A DNA stretch of 64,000 nucleotides from Lachnospiraceae bacterium (GCA_028689585.1 JAQVCW010000018.1:29771-93770); one strand, 5' to 3'. Positions 45,508 to 54,400 are shown, counted from the stretch's first letter. Notes: generated from the letters alone by a model not told the origin. Made by a program: numbers and translations.

Positions 45508-46627
45508 ATGGTTGAACTCGACGAGTTTAAATCAATTTTGAACAGCTATACAAAACCATTAGTGGAAGTGAGGGATTCACTTTGACCTGGCTAACAAAGA
45601 GCAGCGAGTCCAGGAGATAGAACGAGAGATGGAAGCTCCGCATTTTTGGGATGATCCGGAGCGTTCCCAGGAAATGATGAAAACATTGAAGGGCCTGAAA
45701 GATGATATGGCCGCCTATCAGCAGCTAAAGGAGCAGTATGAAGAGATAGAGCTGCTGCTGGATATGGGCTATGAGGAAAATGATCCGGCGGTTATTCCGG
45801 AGATAGATGAGATCATGACTTCATTCCAGGCCACTTTTGATTCCATTCGCATTAAAACACTGCTGTCAGGAGAATATGACCGCAGCAATGCAATTGTGAC
45901 CCTGCACGCCGGAGCAGGCGGAACCGAGTCCTGTGACTGGGCTTCCATGCTGTACCGGATGTACTGCAAATGGGCGGATAAAAAAGGATTTGCCGTGGAA
46001 GTGCTGGATTATCTGGATGGTGATGAGGCCGGGATCAAGTCGGTTACCTTCCAGGTGAATGGTGAAAATGCATTTGGCTATCTGAAATCAGAAAAAGGGG
46101 TGCACCGTCTGGTGCGTATTTCTCCGTTTAATGCGGCGGGCAAGCGTCAGACCTCCTTTGTAAGCTGTGATGTCATGCCGGACATTGAAGAAGATCTGGA
46201 TGTGGAGGTTAAGGATGAGGATATCCGTATTGATACCTATCGTTCCAGCGGGGCGGGCGGACAGCATATCAATAAAACTTCATCCGCGATCCGAATTACC
46301 CACTTTCCGTCCGGGATTGTGGTACAGTGCCAGAATGAACGCTCCCAGCATATGAATAAGGACAAGGCGATGCAGATGCTGAAAGCGAAGCTGTATCTTC
46401 TCAAACAGCAGGAAAACCGGGAAAAGGCATCGGATATCCGCGGAGAAGTGAAAGAGATCGGATGGGGAAACCAGATCCGTTCTTACGTGTTCCAGCCTTA
46501 TACGATGGTGAAGGATCACAGGACGAATGCTGAGACGGGAAATGTAGACAGCGTCATGGACGGCAATATTGATCTGTTTATGAACGCATATTTAAAATGG
46601 CTGACGGTGGGGCCGGAGGCAGAATAA
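45508..46627 (+). CDS. prfB: Peptide chain release factor 2, with programmed +1 frameshift
   Basis: RF2 ends translation at UGA and UAA. The gene begins at 45508 (after AGAAAGAGGGTGAAACT) and reads 25 codons to CTT TGA C at 45580-45586. There ribosomes slip +1 to read Leu-Asp and continue to 46627, giving 372 residues. The in-frame UGA makes RF2 limit its own synthesis. An internal AGGG lies five bases before the CTT; the spacing is wider than the three bases of the Escherichia coli site. SPF (codon recognition) and GGQ (catalysis, in GAGGQHINKTSSAIR) are present. It is not a pseudogene. Confidence 0.93.
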
Positions 46628-46713
46628 AGCAGGCTGCGGGTGAGACGAAGCAGCTTGCAAAGCGATGAAACAGAGTGACTGGCCAGGTGCTGAACAGTTG
46701 CGAAGAAGAAAAT

Positions 46714-46838
46714 AAATAAAGCTCAGCAAATAAAGCTCAGCAAATAAAGCTCAGCAAATAAAACTCAGCAAATAAAGCTCAGCAAATAAAGCTAAGTAAA
46801 TAAAGCTCAGCAAATAAAGCTCAATAAATATAGCTCAG
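46714..46838. repeat. Tandem repeat, 14-bp unit, about nine copies
   Basis: The unit AAATAAAGCTCAGC repeats with few changes. The block fills the gap between prfB and the SPFH gene and every unit holds TAA. No gene is present in the 241-bp gap. Confidence 0.85.
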
Positions 46839-46868
46839 AATACAGGAAGAAGTAAGGAGGCAAGCATT

Positions 46869-48143
46869 ATGGGAATTATCAGAGCAGCAGTGCAGACAGT
46901 AACAGGTGCCTTGGGAGACCAGTGGGAAGAAGTGATAGAGCCGGATGATATGGGCGGGGAAACCGTATTTACCAGCGGTATTCCCAAGAAAAGCGGGGGT
47001 GGAAAAGGAACGAAAAATGTAATCTCCAACGGTTCCGTGATTCATGTTTATGACAACCAGTTTATGATGCTGGTGGATGGCGGAAAGATCATCGATTATA
47101 CAGCAGAACCGGGATATTATGTGGTAAACAATTCCTCCATGCCTTCCATGTTCAATGGACAACTGGAGGAGAGCCTGAAGGAAGCCTTCAACCGCTTCAA
47201 ATTTGGCGGCGCCACACCCATGTCCCAGCAGGTATTTTATATAAATCTGCAGGAAATCAAGGGTATTAAATTCGGCACCAGAAATCCGATCAATTATTTT
47301 GATAATTTCTATAATGCGGAGCTTTTTTTGAGAGCTCATGGAACTTATTCCGTTAAGATCAGCAATCCTCTGCTGTTCTACAAGGAAGCGATTCCAAGAA
47401 ATGCCCAACGGGTTGAGATCGATGATATCAATGAACAGTACCTGGCAGAATTTCTGGATGCTCTTCAGACCTCGATCAATCAGATGTCAGCGGACGGCAC
47501 CCGGATTTCCTATGTGGCATCCAAGAGCCGTGAGCTGAGCAAATACATGGCGGATACTCTGGATGAAGACTGGAAGAAGCTGCGGGGCCTGGAAGTGCTT
47601 TCTGTGGCACTGGCCAGCATTTCCTATGATGAAGAATCCACCAAGCTGATTAACATGCGAAATCAGGGTGCTATGATGGGGGATCCCAATGTGCGGGAAG
47701 GCTTTGTACAGAGCTCCATTGCAAGGGGACTGGAAGCAGCAGGCTCCAATGCCAACGGCAGTGCTGCCGGGTTCATGGGAATGGGCTTTGGCATGCAGGC
47801 AGGCGGCAATATGATGGCGGGTGCCAGTGCCGCAAATATGCAGCAGATGCAGATGAATCAGGAGGCGGCCAAAGCAGCGGCAGCAAATGGCGCATCAAAA
47901 GCGCCTGAGACCGGCGGCTGGACCTGCGGCTGCGGAGCAGTCAATACCGGAAAATTCTGTGCAGAATGCGGAAAGGCAAAGCCGGAGGAAAAGGGCTGGA
48001 CCTGTAGCTGCGGAGCAGTCAACACAGGCAAGTTCTGTGCGGAATGCGGAAAGCCGAGACCGGCGGACGAAAAATGGACCTGTAGCTGCGGAGCAGTCAA
48101 CACCGGAAAATTCTGTGCGGAATGCGGAAAACCGCGCAGTTGA
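46869..48143 (+). CDS. SPFH-domain protein with three C-terminal zinc ribbons
   Basis: A 424-residue protein of the bacterial SPFH/virion-core-like family (COG4260 type). Residues about 40-270 form the SPFH domain (GYYVVNNSSMPSMFNG, SLLFYKE-like NPLLFYKEAIP), followed by a Gly/Met/Ala-rich stretch of about 80 residues. The end holds three near-identical zinc ribbons of about 25 residues (CGCGAVNTGKFCAECGK, then CSCGAVNTGKFCAECGK twice). AGTAAGGAGGCAAGCATT precedes the ATG. It is followed by a zinc-ribbon membrane protein and a TPM protein, so the three probably act together at the membrane. Confidence 0.82.
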   Translation: MGIIRAAVQTVTGALGDQWEEVIEPDDMGGETVFTSGIPKKSGGGKGTKNVISNGSVIHVYDNQFMMLVDGGKIIDYTAEPGYYVVNNSSMPSMFNGQLEESLKEAFNRFKFGGATPMSQQVFYINLQEIKGIKFGTRNPINYFDNFYNAELFLRAHGTYSVKISNPLLFYKEAIPRNAQRVEIDDINEQYLAEFLDALQTSINQMSADGTRISYVASKSRELSKYMADTLDEDWKKLRGLEVLSVALASISYDEESTKLINMRNQGAMMGDPNVREGFVQSSIARGLEAAGSNANGSAAGFMGMGFGMQAGGNMMAGASAANMQQMQMNQEAAKAAAANGASKAPETGGWTCGCGAVNTGKFCAECGKAKPEEKGWTCSCGAVNTGKFCAECGKPRPADEKWTCSCGAVNTGKFCAECGKPRS

Positions 48144-48159
48144 AAAAAGGGAGGCAACA

Positions 48160-49296
48160 ATGGCTGCAATTACCTATAAATGTCCTAACTGCGGAGGGGA
48201 ACTGACCTTTGATCCTTCTTCGCAAAAATATAAATGCGAATATTGTATGTCAAAGTTTACCCAGGAAGAGCTGGATGCCATGGCACCCAAAGAAGGGGAA
48301 GAAAGAGCGGATAATGCTGGCGGCAGCCAGACAGAATCCGCATCGGATCCTTCCGGAGCGGGTATGCCAAAAGATTCTCAGGCAGACGGAAGTGAAAGCG
48401 GCGCCGGAAAAACAGATGGTGCCGGCTCCGCCATGGTATATACCTGTCCGAGCTGCGGCGCCGAGATCGTCACAGACGAGACAACGGCGGCTACTTTCTG
48501 CTATTACTGCCACAACCCGGTGGTTCTGAGCGGAAGGCTGTCCGGAGAATATATGCCAAATAAGGTGATCCCCTTTGCAATTGATAAAAAAGAGGCCACA
48601 AAGCAGTTTATGGAATATGTGGGCCGCAAAAAATTTGTTCCAAAGGCTTTTTTCAACAAGAGTCAGATCGAAAAGCTGAGCGGAGTCTATTTCCCTTACT
48701 GGCAGTATTCCTGCCAAGTAGATGGGGAAGCGGACGGAGAAGGCACCAGAACCAGAGTATGGCGGGCCGGGGAGACTGAGTATACCGAGACCAGCATCTA
48801 CCGTCTGGAACGTCGGGGCGATATCTCACTGCGCAATATGACCAAAAACGCATTGAAGAAATCAGATAAAGCGCTGGTAGAAGGGGTACAGCCGTATCGT
48901 ATTGACGAAGCAAAGGAGTTCTCCATGGGATATCTGTCCGGATTCCAGGCAGAAAAACGGGATATGGAAAAGAGTGAATTTGAAGTGCAGATGCACCAGG
49001 ATGCGGAAGAATACTCCAAACGCCTTTTGCGGGATACCATGGAAGGCTATTCCACCGTTACCGTGCAGAGCAGTCACGTGGAATTCAGGAAAGAAGAGTG
49101 GAAATATCTGCTTCTTCCTGTCTGGGTGCTGACTTATTCCGGCCGGAATGACAAGGTATATTATTATGCCCTGAACGGACAGAATGGAAATGTATGTGGA
49201 AAACTTCCGGTGGACTACGGAAAGCTGGGGATAGTTTCTGGCATCACAGCGGCTGTCGTATTTGTCATTGGGCTGATCGGAGGGTATCTGTTATGA
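48160..49296 (+). CDS. Zinc-ribbon membrane protein
   Basis: A 378-residue protein. It starts with a zinc ribbon (YKCPNCGGELTFDPSSQKYKCEYC), then an acidic, low-complexity linker, a second ribbon (YTCPSCGAEIVTDETTAATFCYYC), a domain of about 200 residues, and one C-terminal transmembrane helix (about 355-375). The middle domain (VYFPYWQYSCQVDGEADGEG, LLPVWVLTYSGRNDKVYYYA) is found in similar hypothetical proteins of Firmicutes. I chose the ATG at 48160 after AAAGGGAGGCAACA. Function unknown; it overlaps the TPM gene by ATGA. Confidence 0.75.
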   Translation: MAAITYKCPNCGGELTFDPSSQKYKCEYCMSKFTQEELDAMAPKEGEERADNAGGSQTESASDPSGAGMPKDSQADGSESGAGKTDGAGSAMVYTCPSCGAEIVTDETTAATFCYYCHNPVVLSGRLSGEYMPNKVIPFAIDKKEATKQFMEYVGRKKFVPKAFFNKSQIEKLSGVYFPYWQYSCQVDGEADGEGTRTRVWRAGETEYTETSIYRLERRGDISLRNMTKNALKKSDKALVEGVQPYRIDEAKEFSMGYLSGFQAEKRDMEKSEFEVQMHQDAEEYSKRLLRDTMEGYSTVTVQSSHVEFRKEEWKYLLLPVWVLTYSGRNDKVYYYALNGQNGNVCGKLPVDYGKLGIVSGITAAVVFVIGLIGGYLL

Positions 49297-50111
49297 AAAA
49301 AAACGGAAAAGCGGTGTTTCTGAGCACGTGTGTGCTGACATTGCTTCTGTCTCTGACGGCATTTGCAGCAGGCACAGCCCTGGTGGATGATAAAGCCCGG
49401 CTTCTGAGTGCGGAAGAGATTGCCAGTCTCACAGATCAGGCCACCGAGATCGCCGAGAGCAGCAACTGGGATATTATGCTGGTAACGGCAGACGATGCAG
49501 AAGGAAAAACCAGCGAGGAATATGGGGAAGATTATTATATGGAAAATAAGACCACGCTGGACGGCGTGATCTATCTGATCGATATGGATAATCGCAATTT
49601 GAAGATAGCGACCTCCGGTGATGCGCTCTATTATCTCACCGATGACCGGATCGAGACGATGCTGGATCATGCGGAAGGATATGCCGGTGATGGGGAATAT
49701 TATAATTGCCTTGCCTCTTTTTTGAATGATACTGTGGACTACATAGAAGCGGGAATTCCGGAAGACCAGTATATGATAGACTCTAAGACCGGAGAAATAG
49801 TACGCTATCAGAAGCCAAAGAGCATTACTGTGCCGGAGGTGCTGATCGCGCTTCTCATTGCGGCGGCAGCCGGAGCGGCTGTCTTTGCTGGCGTAGCTGG
49901 AAAATATACTATGAAATGGGGCAATTATTCCTATGATGTACGGGAAAACTCCAGCCTGAAGCTGCGCAGAAAAGAAGATTTCTTTGTAAACAGGATAGTG
50001 ACACAGCGCCGCATTCCAAAGGATCCCCCGCCTTCCTCCGGAGGAAGTTCCACCACAACCCATACGGGTTCCGGAGGAAATACCTTCGGCGGCGGTGAGC
50101 GCGGCTTTTGA
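49293..50111 (+). CDS. TPM-domain (YgcG-like) membrane protein
   Basis: A 272-residue exported protein. A signal peptide (to about residue 25, TAFAAG) precedes a TPM domain (residues about 28-170: LVDDKARLLSAEEIASL, NWDIMLVTADDAEGKTSEEYGEDYYMEN, DGVIYLIDMDNRNLKIATSG). A transmembrane helix at about 187-207 and a cytoplasmic, Gly/Ser-rich tail ending GGNTFGGGERGF follow. TPM proteins have been linked to membrane protein assembly and quality control. The start overlaps the previous stop, with GGAGGGTATCTGTT upstream. Confidence 0.85.
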   Translation: MKKNGKAVFLSTCVLTLLLSLTAFAAGTALVDDKARLLSAEEIASLTDQATEIAESSNWDIMLVTADDAEGKTSEEYGEDYYMENKTTLDGVIYLIDMDNRNLKIATSGDALYYLTDDRIETMLDHAEGYAGDGEYYNCLASFLNDTVDYIEAGIPEDQYMIDSKTGEIVRYQKPKSITVPEVLIALLIAAAAGAAVFAGVAGKYTMKWGNYSYDVRENSSLKLRRKEDFFVNRIVTQRRIPKDPPPSSGGSSTTTHTGSGGNTFGGGERGF

Positions 50112-50167
50112 GAGCGGGAAATGAAATTGACATAACTAAAATTAAGAGTTTTTGAAAGAATTGGCCG

Positions 50168-50287
50168 TTGCACGAAACCAAAAGGCGGTCTCGTCATTTA
50201 TGTACTGCTGTGATTGTACTGGCATCTTCCATTACCGGATGTAAAATCCATCCATGGAAGGCAGACAATATGGTAGATCAGGAGTGA
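50168..50287 (+). CDS. Possible 39-residue lipoprotein or lipoprotein remnant
   Basis: A short frame with a TTG start at 50168 reads TKRRSRHLCTAVIVLASS then ITGCK: a basic start, a hydrophobic stretch and a lipobox-like Ile-Thr-Gly-Cys, then 14 residues to the stop. The ribosome site is poor (GAAAG). It could be a chance frame or the remains of a longer lipoprotein gene. The rest of the 466-bp gap (50112-50577) holds an inverted repeat (GGCCGTTG at 50163-50170, CAACGGCC then TTTTT at 50309-50321) and the pheB-like promoter. Confidence 0.25.
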   Translation: MHETKRRSRHLCTAVIVLASSITGCKIHPWKADNMVDQE

Positions 50288-50446
50288 GGAGAGCGGTTTT
50301 GCTTAGTTCAACGGCCTTTTTGCATTATTTCGCGGTGTCAGGCTGTTCACATCTTAGTGAGGGAGTGCTCTCCGCCTCGATAGGCGGATATCAATCCCCC
50401 ACCCCGCAGCAGGAACACCGAGGTGTTTCTGAACAAGAAAAAGAAC

Positions 50447-50475
50447 TTGCGTGTCTGCAGAAAATATGTTACTAT
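50447..50475 (+). promoter_or_regulatory. Promoter of the threonine-branch genes
   Basis: TTGCGT at 50447-50452 and TACTAT at 50470-50475 with a 17-bp spacer, about 100 bp before the ACT-protein gene. Confidence 0.5.
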
Positions 50476-50577
50476 CTTCAACGTGATTACAAATGTGTTT
50501 CTGACAAAAACAATTCATCAGAAGGAGATGCATCCGCAGCAAAGACACTGCCCGTGCAAAAAGAAAGGATAAATACC

Positions 50578-51021
50578 ATGTCAGATAAATCGCAGTATTT
50601 TGTGGTAAAACAAAAAGCAGTACCGGAGGTGCTTTTGAAGGTAGTAGAAGCAAAACGTCTGCTGGATACCAAGAAAGCAGAGACCGTGCAGGAAGCTACG
50701 GATCGGGTGGGCATCAGCAGAAGTTCCTTTTACAAATATAAGGATGACATTTTTCCGTTCCATGAAAATGCCAGAGGGAAAACCATCACCTTTGTACTGC
50801 AGATGCATGATGAACCGGGGCTGCTTTCTGATGTGCTGAAGGTGGTGGCGGAGCATAACGCCAACATCCTGACCATACACCAGAGTATCCCAATCAACGG
50901 AATTGCATCCACCACAATCAGTGTGGATATTTTGCCGAGCACCGGCGATGTGTCCGAGATGATCGAAATTATAGAAAATAAGGAAGGCGTTCAGCATTTG
51001 AAGATACTGGGCGGAGAGTGA
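50578..51021 (+). CDS. ACT-domain protein, PheB family
   Basis: A 147-residue protein of the UPF0735/PheB family. The N-terminal half has a helix-turn-helix-like segment (TVQEATDRVGISRSSFYKYKDDIFPF) and the C-terminal half an ACT domain (ITFVLQMHDEPGLLSDVLKVVAEHNANILTIHQ) that probably binds an amino acid. I chose the ATG at 50578, preceded by AAAGAAAGGATAAATACC; the frame is open far upstream but lacks another site. It lies 6 bp before hom and may sense threonine or another aspartate-family product. Confidence 0.88.
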   Translation: MSDKSQYFVVKQKAVPEVLLKVVEAKRLLDTKKAETVQEATDRVGISRSSFYKYKDDIFPFHENARGKTITFVLQMHDEPGLLSDVLKVVAEHNANILTIHQSIPINGIASTTISVDILPSTGDVSEMIEIIENKEGVQHLKILGGE

Positions 51022-51027
51022 GAACAG

Positions 51028-52242
51028 ATGATACAGATTGCAGTCTTAGGATACGGCACGGTTGGATCCGGAGTAGTGGAGGTAATCGATACCAACCATG
51101 ACAGCATCGCTCAAAAGGCAGGCGATGAGATAAATATTAAATATGTACTGGATTTAAGGGATTTCCCGGGAGATGCCATTCAGGAGAAAATTGTTCATGA
51201 TTTTGATGTGATCTTAAATGATCCGGAAATCCGCATTGTAGTAGAAGTAATGGGGGGAGTGGAACCGGCTTACACCTTTTCGAAAAAAGCGCTGCTGGCG
51301 GGGAAGAGCGTATGTACCTCGAACAAAGAACTGGTAGCCAGACACGGTGCAGAACTGATGGAGATTGCCAGGGAAAGAGAGATCAACTACCTGTTTGAAG
51401 CTAGCTGCGGCGGTGGGATTCCAATCATCCGCCCGCTGAATTCATCTCTGACTGCGGATCAGATTGATGAAATTACCGGTATTTTGAACGGTACCACGAA
51501 CTATATTCTGACAAAAATGATGCAGGAGGGGCTTGATTTTGAGGAAGTCCTGAAGGACGCTCAGGAGAAGGGCTATGCGGAGCGCAATCCGGAGGCGGAT
51601 GTGGAAGGCTATGATGCCTGCAGAAAAATCGCTATTCTTTCTTCACTGGCATATGGACGGCAGGTTGATTTTGAGGATATCTATACGGAGGGAATTACGA
51701 AAATCACTGCTGAGGATATGAAATATGCAAAGGTTATGAATAAAACCATCAAGCTGCTGGCACTCAGCAAAAATAAGGACGGCAAGTACTATGCGATGGT
51801 AGCGCCTCATCTGCTGGGACAGTCGGATCCGCTGTATCCGGTCAATGGTGTATTTAATGCGATCTTCCTTCATGGAAATATGCTGGGAGATGCCATGTTC
51901 TATGGAAGCGGTGCCGGAAAACTGCCGACCGCCAGTGCAGTGGCCGGTGATGTGGTTGATGCTGCCAGACATTTGAAACGGAGCATTATGGCATTCTGGA
52001 GCAGAGAAAAACTGGAACTGACGGATATTGGCAGTGCAGAACGCAGATTCTTCATCCGCATTCAGGGAATCCTGGAAAAAGAATTGGAGAAAGTTCAAAA
52101 AGCCTTTGGACCGGTAGAAGTGCTTCAGGTACCGGAGCTGAATCAGGAATTTGGCTGTATTACCCGTGCTATGACAGAGGCAGAATATAAAACAAAAGCA
52201 GCAGATTTTGAAAACCTGTTAAGCATGATTCGGGTACGCTGA
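51028..52242 (+). CDS. hom: Homoserine dehydrogenase
   Basis: A 404-residue NAD(P)-dependent enzyme reducing aspartate semialdehyde to homoserine, for threonine and methionine. The Rossmann start is VLGYGTVGSGVVEV. The family signature runs through ELVARHGAELMEIA, FEASCGGGIPIIRPL, GILNGTTNYILTKM and DVEGYDACRKIAILS. The C-terminal ACT domain (about residues 325-404) fits feedback control by threonine. GGGCGGAGAGTGAGAACAG precedes the ATG. It is followed after 39 bp by the proposed homoserine kinase. Confidence 0.95.
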   Translation: MIQIAVLGYGTVGSGVVEVIDTNHDSIAQKAGDEINIKYVLDLRDFPGDAIQEKIVHDFDVILNDPEIRIVVEVMGGVEPAYTFSKKALLAGKSVCTSNKELVARHGAELMEIAREREINYLFEASCGGGIPIIRPLNSSLTADQIDEITGILNGTTNYILTKMMQEGLDFEEVLKDAQEKGYAERNPEADVEGYDACRKIAILSSLAYGRQVDFEDIYTEGITKITAEDMKYAKVMNKTIKLLALSKNKDGKYYAMVAPHLLGQSDPLYPVNGVFNAIFLHGNMLGDAMFYGSGAGKLPTASAVAGDVVDAARHLKRSIMAFWSREKLELTDIGSAERRFFIRIQGILEKELEKVQKAFGPVEVLQVPELNQEFGCITRAMTEAEYKTKAADFENLLSMIRVR

Positions 52243-52281
52243 TGTGCTGACAGGCTGCAGTGGTACACAAAGGAGAATAGT

Positions 52282-53481
52282 ATGAAATACATCGTAGTGT
52301 TAGGTGACGGAATGGCGGACGAACCAATTGAAAGCCTTGGAGATAAAACTCCGCTGGAATATGCCAAAACTCCGGTCATGGATGCTCTGGCAAAGCAGTC
52401 GGAAATCGGACTGCTCCATACCATACCGGATGGCATGAAGCCGGGCAGTGATACCGCTAATCTTTCCGTAATGGGATATGATCCTAAAATTTATTACACA
52501 GGAAGATCCCCGCTGGAGGCGCTGAGTATTGGAGTCCCCATGGAAACGGAGGATGTGGCGCTGCGCTGCAATCTGGTGACGCTTTCGGAAGAAGAACCGT
52601 ATGAGCAGAAGAAAATCCTGGATCACAGTTCGGGAGAGATCGGCACAGAGGATGCGGCCGTTTTGGTGGATGCGCTGAAAAAAGAACTGGAAAGTGATGT
52701 TTATCAACTGTATCTGGGAACCAGTTATCGTCACTGCCTGATCTGGAAGCATGGAAGCGTATTGCCTCTGGCAGCGCCCCATGACCATCTGACTGAGGTG
52801 ATTGGGCCGTACCTGCCCGGCGATGAGGCTCTTTTGAAAATGCAGAAAAGAAGCTATGATATTCTGGCAAATCATCCGATCAATCGGGAACGGAAGAAAA
52901 AAGGCCTGAATCCGGCCAATAGCTGTTGGTTCTGGGGCGCCGGAACCAAACCGGCCCTGACTTCCTTCGAATATAATTATCATAAAAAAGGTGTGATGAT
53001 TTCTGCGGTAGACCTGCTGAAAGGAATTGCGGTGGGCGCCGGCATGAAGAACATTATTGTGGAAGGCGCCAACGGCGGCCTGAACACGAATTACGAAGGC
53101 AAGGCACAGGCAGCAGTGGATGCACTTTTAAAGGATCAGTATGATTTTGCCTATATTCATGTGGAGGCTCCGGATGAGATGGGACACCAGGGCAGTGTGG
53201 AGCGAAAAGTGAAATCCATTGAAAATCTGGATGGCAGAGTGATTGGCATTGTAAAGGAACAGATGGACCGCTCCGGTGAGGAATATCGTCTGCTGGTGCT
53301 TCCGGATCATCCGACTCCCATAAGAGTGCGGACGCATACATCGGATCCGGTTCCCTACCTTTTATATGACAGCAGAAAACCGCAGAACCAGGGCTGGAAC
53401 TACAATGAAAAAGAAGCAAAGAAGAGCGGAAATTATATTGCAGAAGGACATTGTATGATGGGATATCTGCTGGAAAAATAA
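52282..53481 (+). CDS. Phosphoglycerate mutase-like enzyme, proposed homoserine kinase
   Basis: A 399-residue alkaline-phosphatase-fold protein of the archaeal-type cofactor-independent phosphoglycerate mutase family. Metal-site motifs are VLGDGMADEP at the start, PGSDTANLSVMGYDP with the Ser nucleophile at about residue 62, HVEAPDEMGHQG, and LPDHPTPIRVRTHTSDPVP. In many bacteria this subfamily sits with hom and thrC and has been proposed to replace ThrB homoserine kinase. The position after hom supports that reading; true phosphoglycerate mutase activity remains possible. AAAGGAGAATAGT precedes the ATG. Confidence 0.85.
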   Translation: MKYIVVLGDGMADEPIESLGDKTPLEYAKTPVMDALAKQSEIGLLHTIPDGMKPGSDTANLSVMGYDPKIYYTGRSPLEALSIGVPMETEDVALRCNLVTLSEEEPYEQKKILDHSSGEIGTEDAAVLVDALKKELESDVYQLYLGTSYRHCLIWKHGSVLPLAAPHDHLTEVIGPYLPGDEALLKMQKRSYDILANHPINRERKKKGLNPANSCWFWGAGTKPALTSFEYNYHKKGVMISAVDLLKGIAVGAGMKNIIVEGANGGLNTNYEGKAQAAVDALLKDQYDFAYIHVEAPDEMGHQGSVERKVKSIENLDGRVIGIVKEQMDRSGEEYRLLVLPDHPTPIRVRTHTSDPVPYLLYDSRKPQNQGWNYNEKEAKKSGNYIAEGHCMMGYLLEK

Positions 53482-53500
53482 CCGGATATCAACATAAAAC

Positions 53501-53608
53501 GGGAGGCTGCCGCACGAAGAGGCCGGGGGCATCTCCTCAATCCAAATGTACTGCAATGGATGAGGAGATGCCCCCGGATACTTTGTGCGGCAGTCTCCCA
53601 TTTTATTT
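53501..53608 (+). terminator. Large hairpin terminator after the threonine genes
   Basis: GGGAGGCTGCCGCAC pairs with GTGCGGCAGTCTCCC (outer, one G-T pair), and CCGGGGGCATCTCCTCA pairs with TGAGGAGATGCCCCCGG (inner, perfect), around a small loop. TTTTATTT follows. At 99 nt it is much larger than an ordinary terminator. Confidence 0.75.
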
Positions 53609-53668
53609 ATGTCAGCAAAGCGGACGGGCCGCCTGCGGCGAGTATGGTGAAATGTACACAAAAAGCCC

Positions 53669-54400
53669 TTACTGGTTATCGTTCTCCAGCAGATTCTGGT
53701 AGAAATAAGCATTCGTTACGCTGACGTAAGGGATGATCCACAGCAGTCCGATTCCAAGAGACAGGACAGCCAGCAGCCCCATGCCAAGGAAGCTGAGCTG
53801 CAGCCTGAAATAGCGGAAACGGTTTCCATACATCAGCCGGCGGCTTTCCCGAAGCAGGGTAAGGGCAGGCTTTTCGGGATCATCGACGTACAGATAGAAA
53901 GCCGGAACGTAATTCAGCAGGATGGAAACAGCCAGCACTGTGCACAATAAGGCCGCCAGAAACAGGAAAAACGGATTTCCCAGGAAGGACGTATGCAGAC
54001 CGGCAGGGAATGCAAAAAAGAAAAACAAAATAAAAAATGGAATCATACAGACGGTACTGATTAGAAATAACAGTATCGAAAGAATGATGATCCGGTCCGG
54101 ATGATGGGAAAATGCATAAAAAATGTCGCTCAGCCGGCAGTTTCTTTTTCTGGATATGTTCAGATACAGATAAAGGGAACCGGTGGAGAGGATCATGATG
54201 AGCAGCAGGGTGATGACAGCACAGAGGTGGGAAATAAAGGATGCCAGAATGCTGTGTCCGGAAGGCTGCGCATAAGCTGCCAGGACGCTGATACCATAAG
54301 AGATCAGGTTGGAAAGCAGCAGTGCTCCGATTACAAAAAGATATTTCCCCAGCAATATGTCTCTTGCCCGGCTTTTTAATTCTCTGGATGTGTATCTCAT
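53669..54400 (-). CDS. DUF975 family membrane protein
   Basis: A 243-residue integral membrane protein with about six hydrophobic segments. The N-terminus (SRELKSRARDILLGKYLFVIGALLL) and the segment ALTLLRESRRLMYGNRFRYFRLQLSFLG are typical of DUF975, a Firmicutes family of unknown role. AGGCGAGAGCAT precedes the ATG on the minus strand. Its start overlaps the stop of the gene before it by four bases, so the two are coupled. Confidence 0.82.
   Translation of the reverse strand: MRYTSRELKSRARDILLGKYLFVIGALLLSNLISYGISVLAAYAQPSGHSILASFISHLCAVITLLLIMILSTGSLYLYLNISRKRNCRLSDIFYAFSHHPDRIIILSILLFLISTVCMIPFFILFFFFAFPAGLHTSFLGNPFFLFLAALLCTVLAVSILLNYVPAFYLYVDDPEKPALTLLRESRRLMYGNRFRYFRLQLSFLGMGLLAVLSLGIGLLWIIPYVSVTNAYFYQNLLENDNQ

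Noticed and set aside
45508..45585. Early stop codon suggesting prfB is broken
   Set aside because: The CTT TGA C context with an upstream AGGG is the known programmed frameshift of RF2.
46714..46838. Possible CRISPR array (14-bp repeats, also the 9-bp repeats at 62015-62159)
   Set aside because: The units are contiguous without unique spacers, and no cas genes are present.
50288..50577. T-box or amino acid riboswitch before the threonine genes
   Set aside because: No T-box sequence (TGGNACCGCG) or other known aptamer core is visible.
50254..50577. 108-codon N-terminal extension of the PheB-like protein with a lipobox-like segment
   Set aside because: A good promoter and a proper start lie within it, and PheB proteins begin at the 50578 start.
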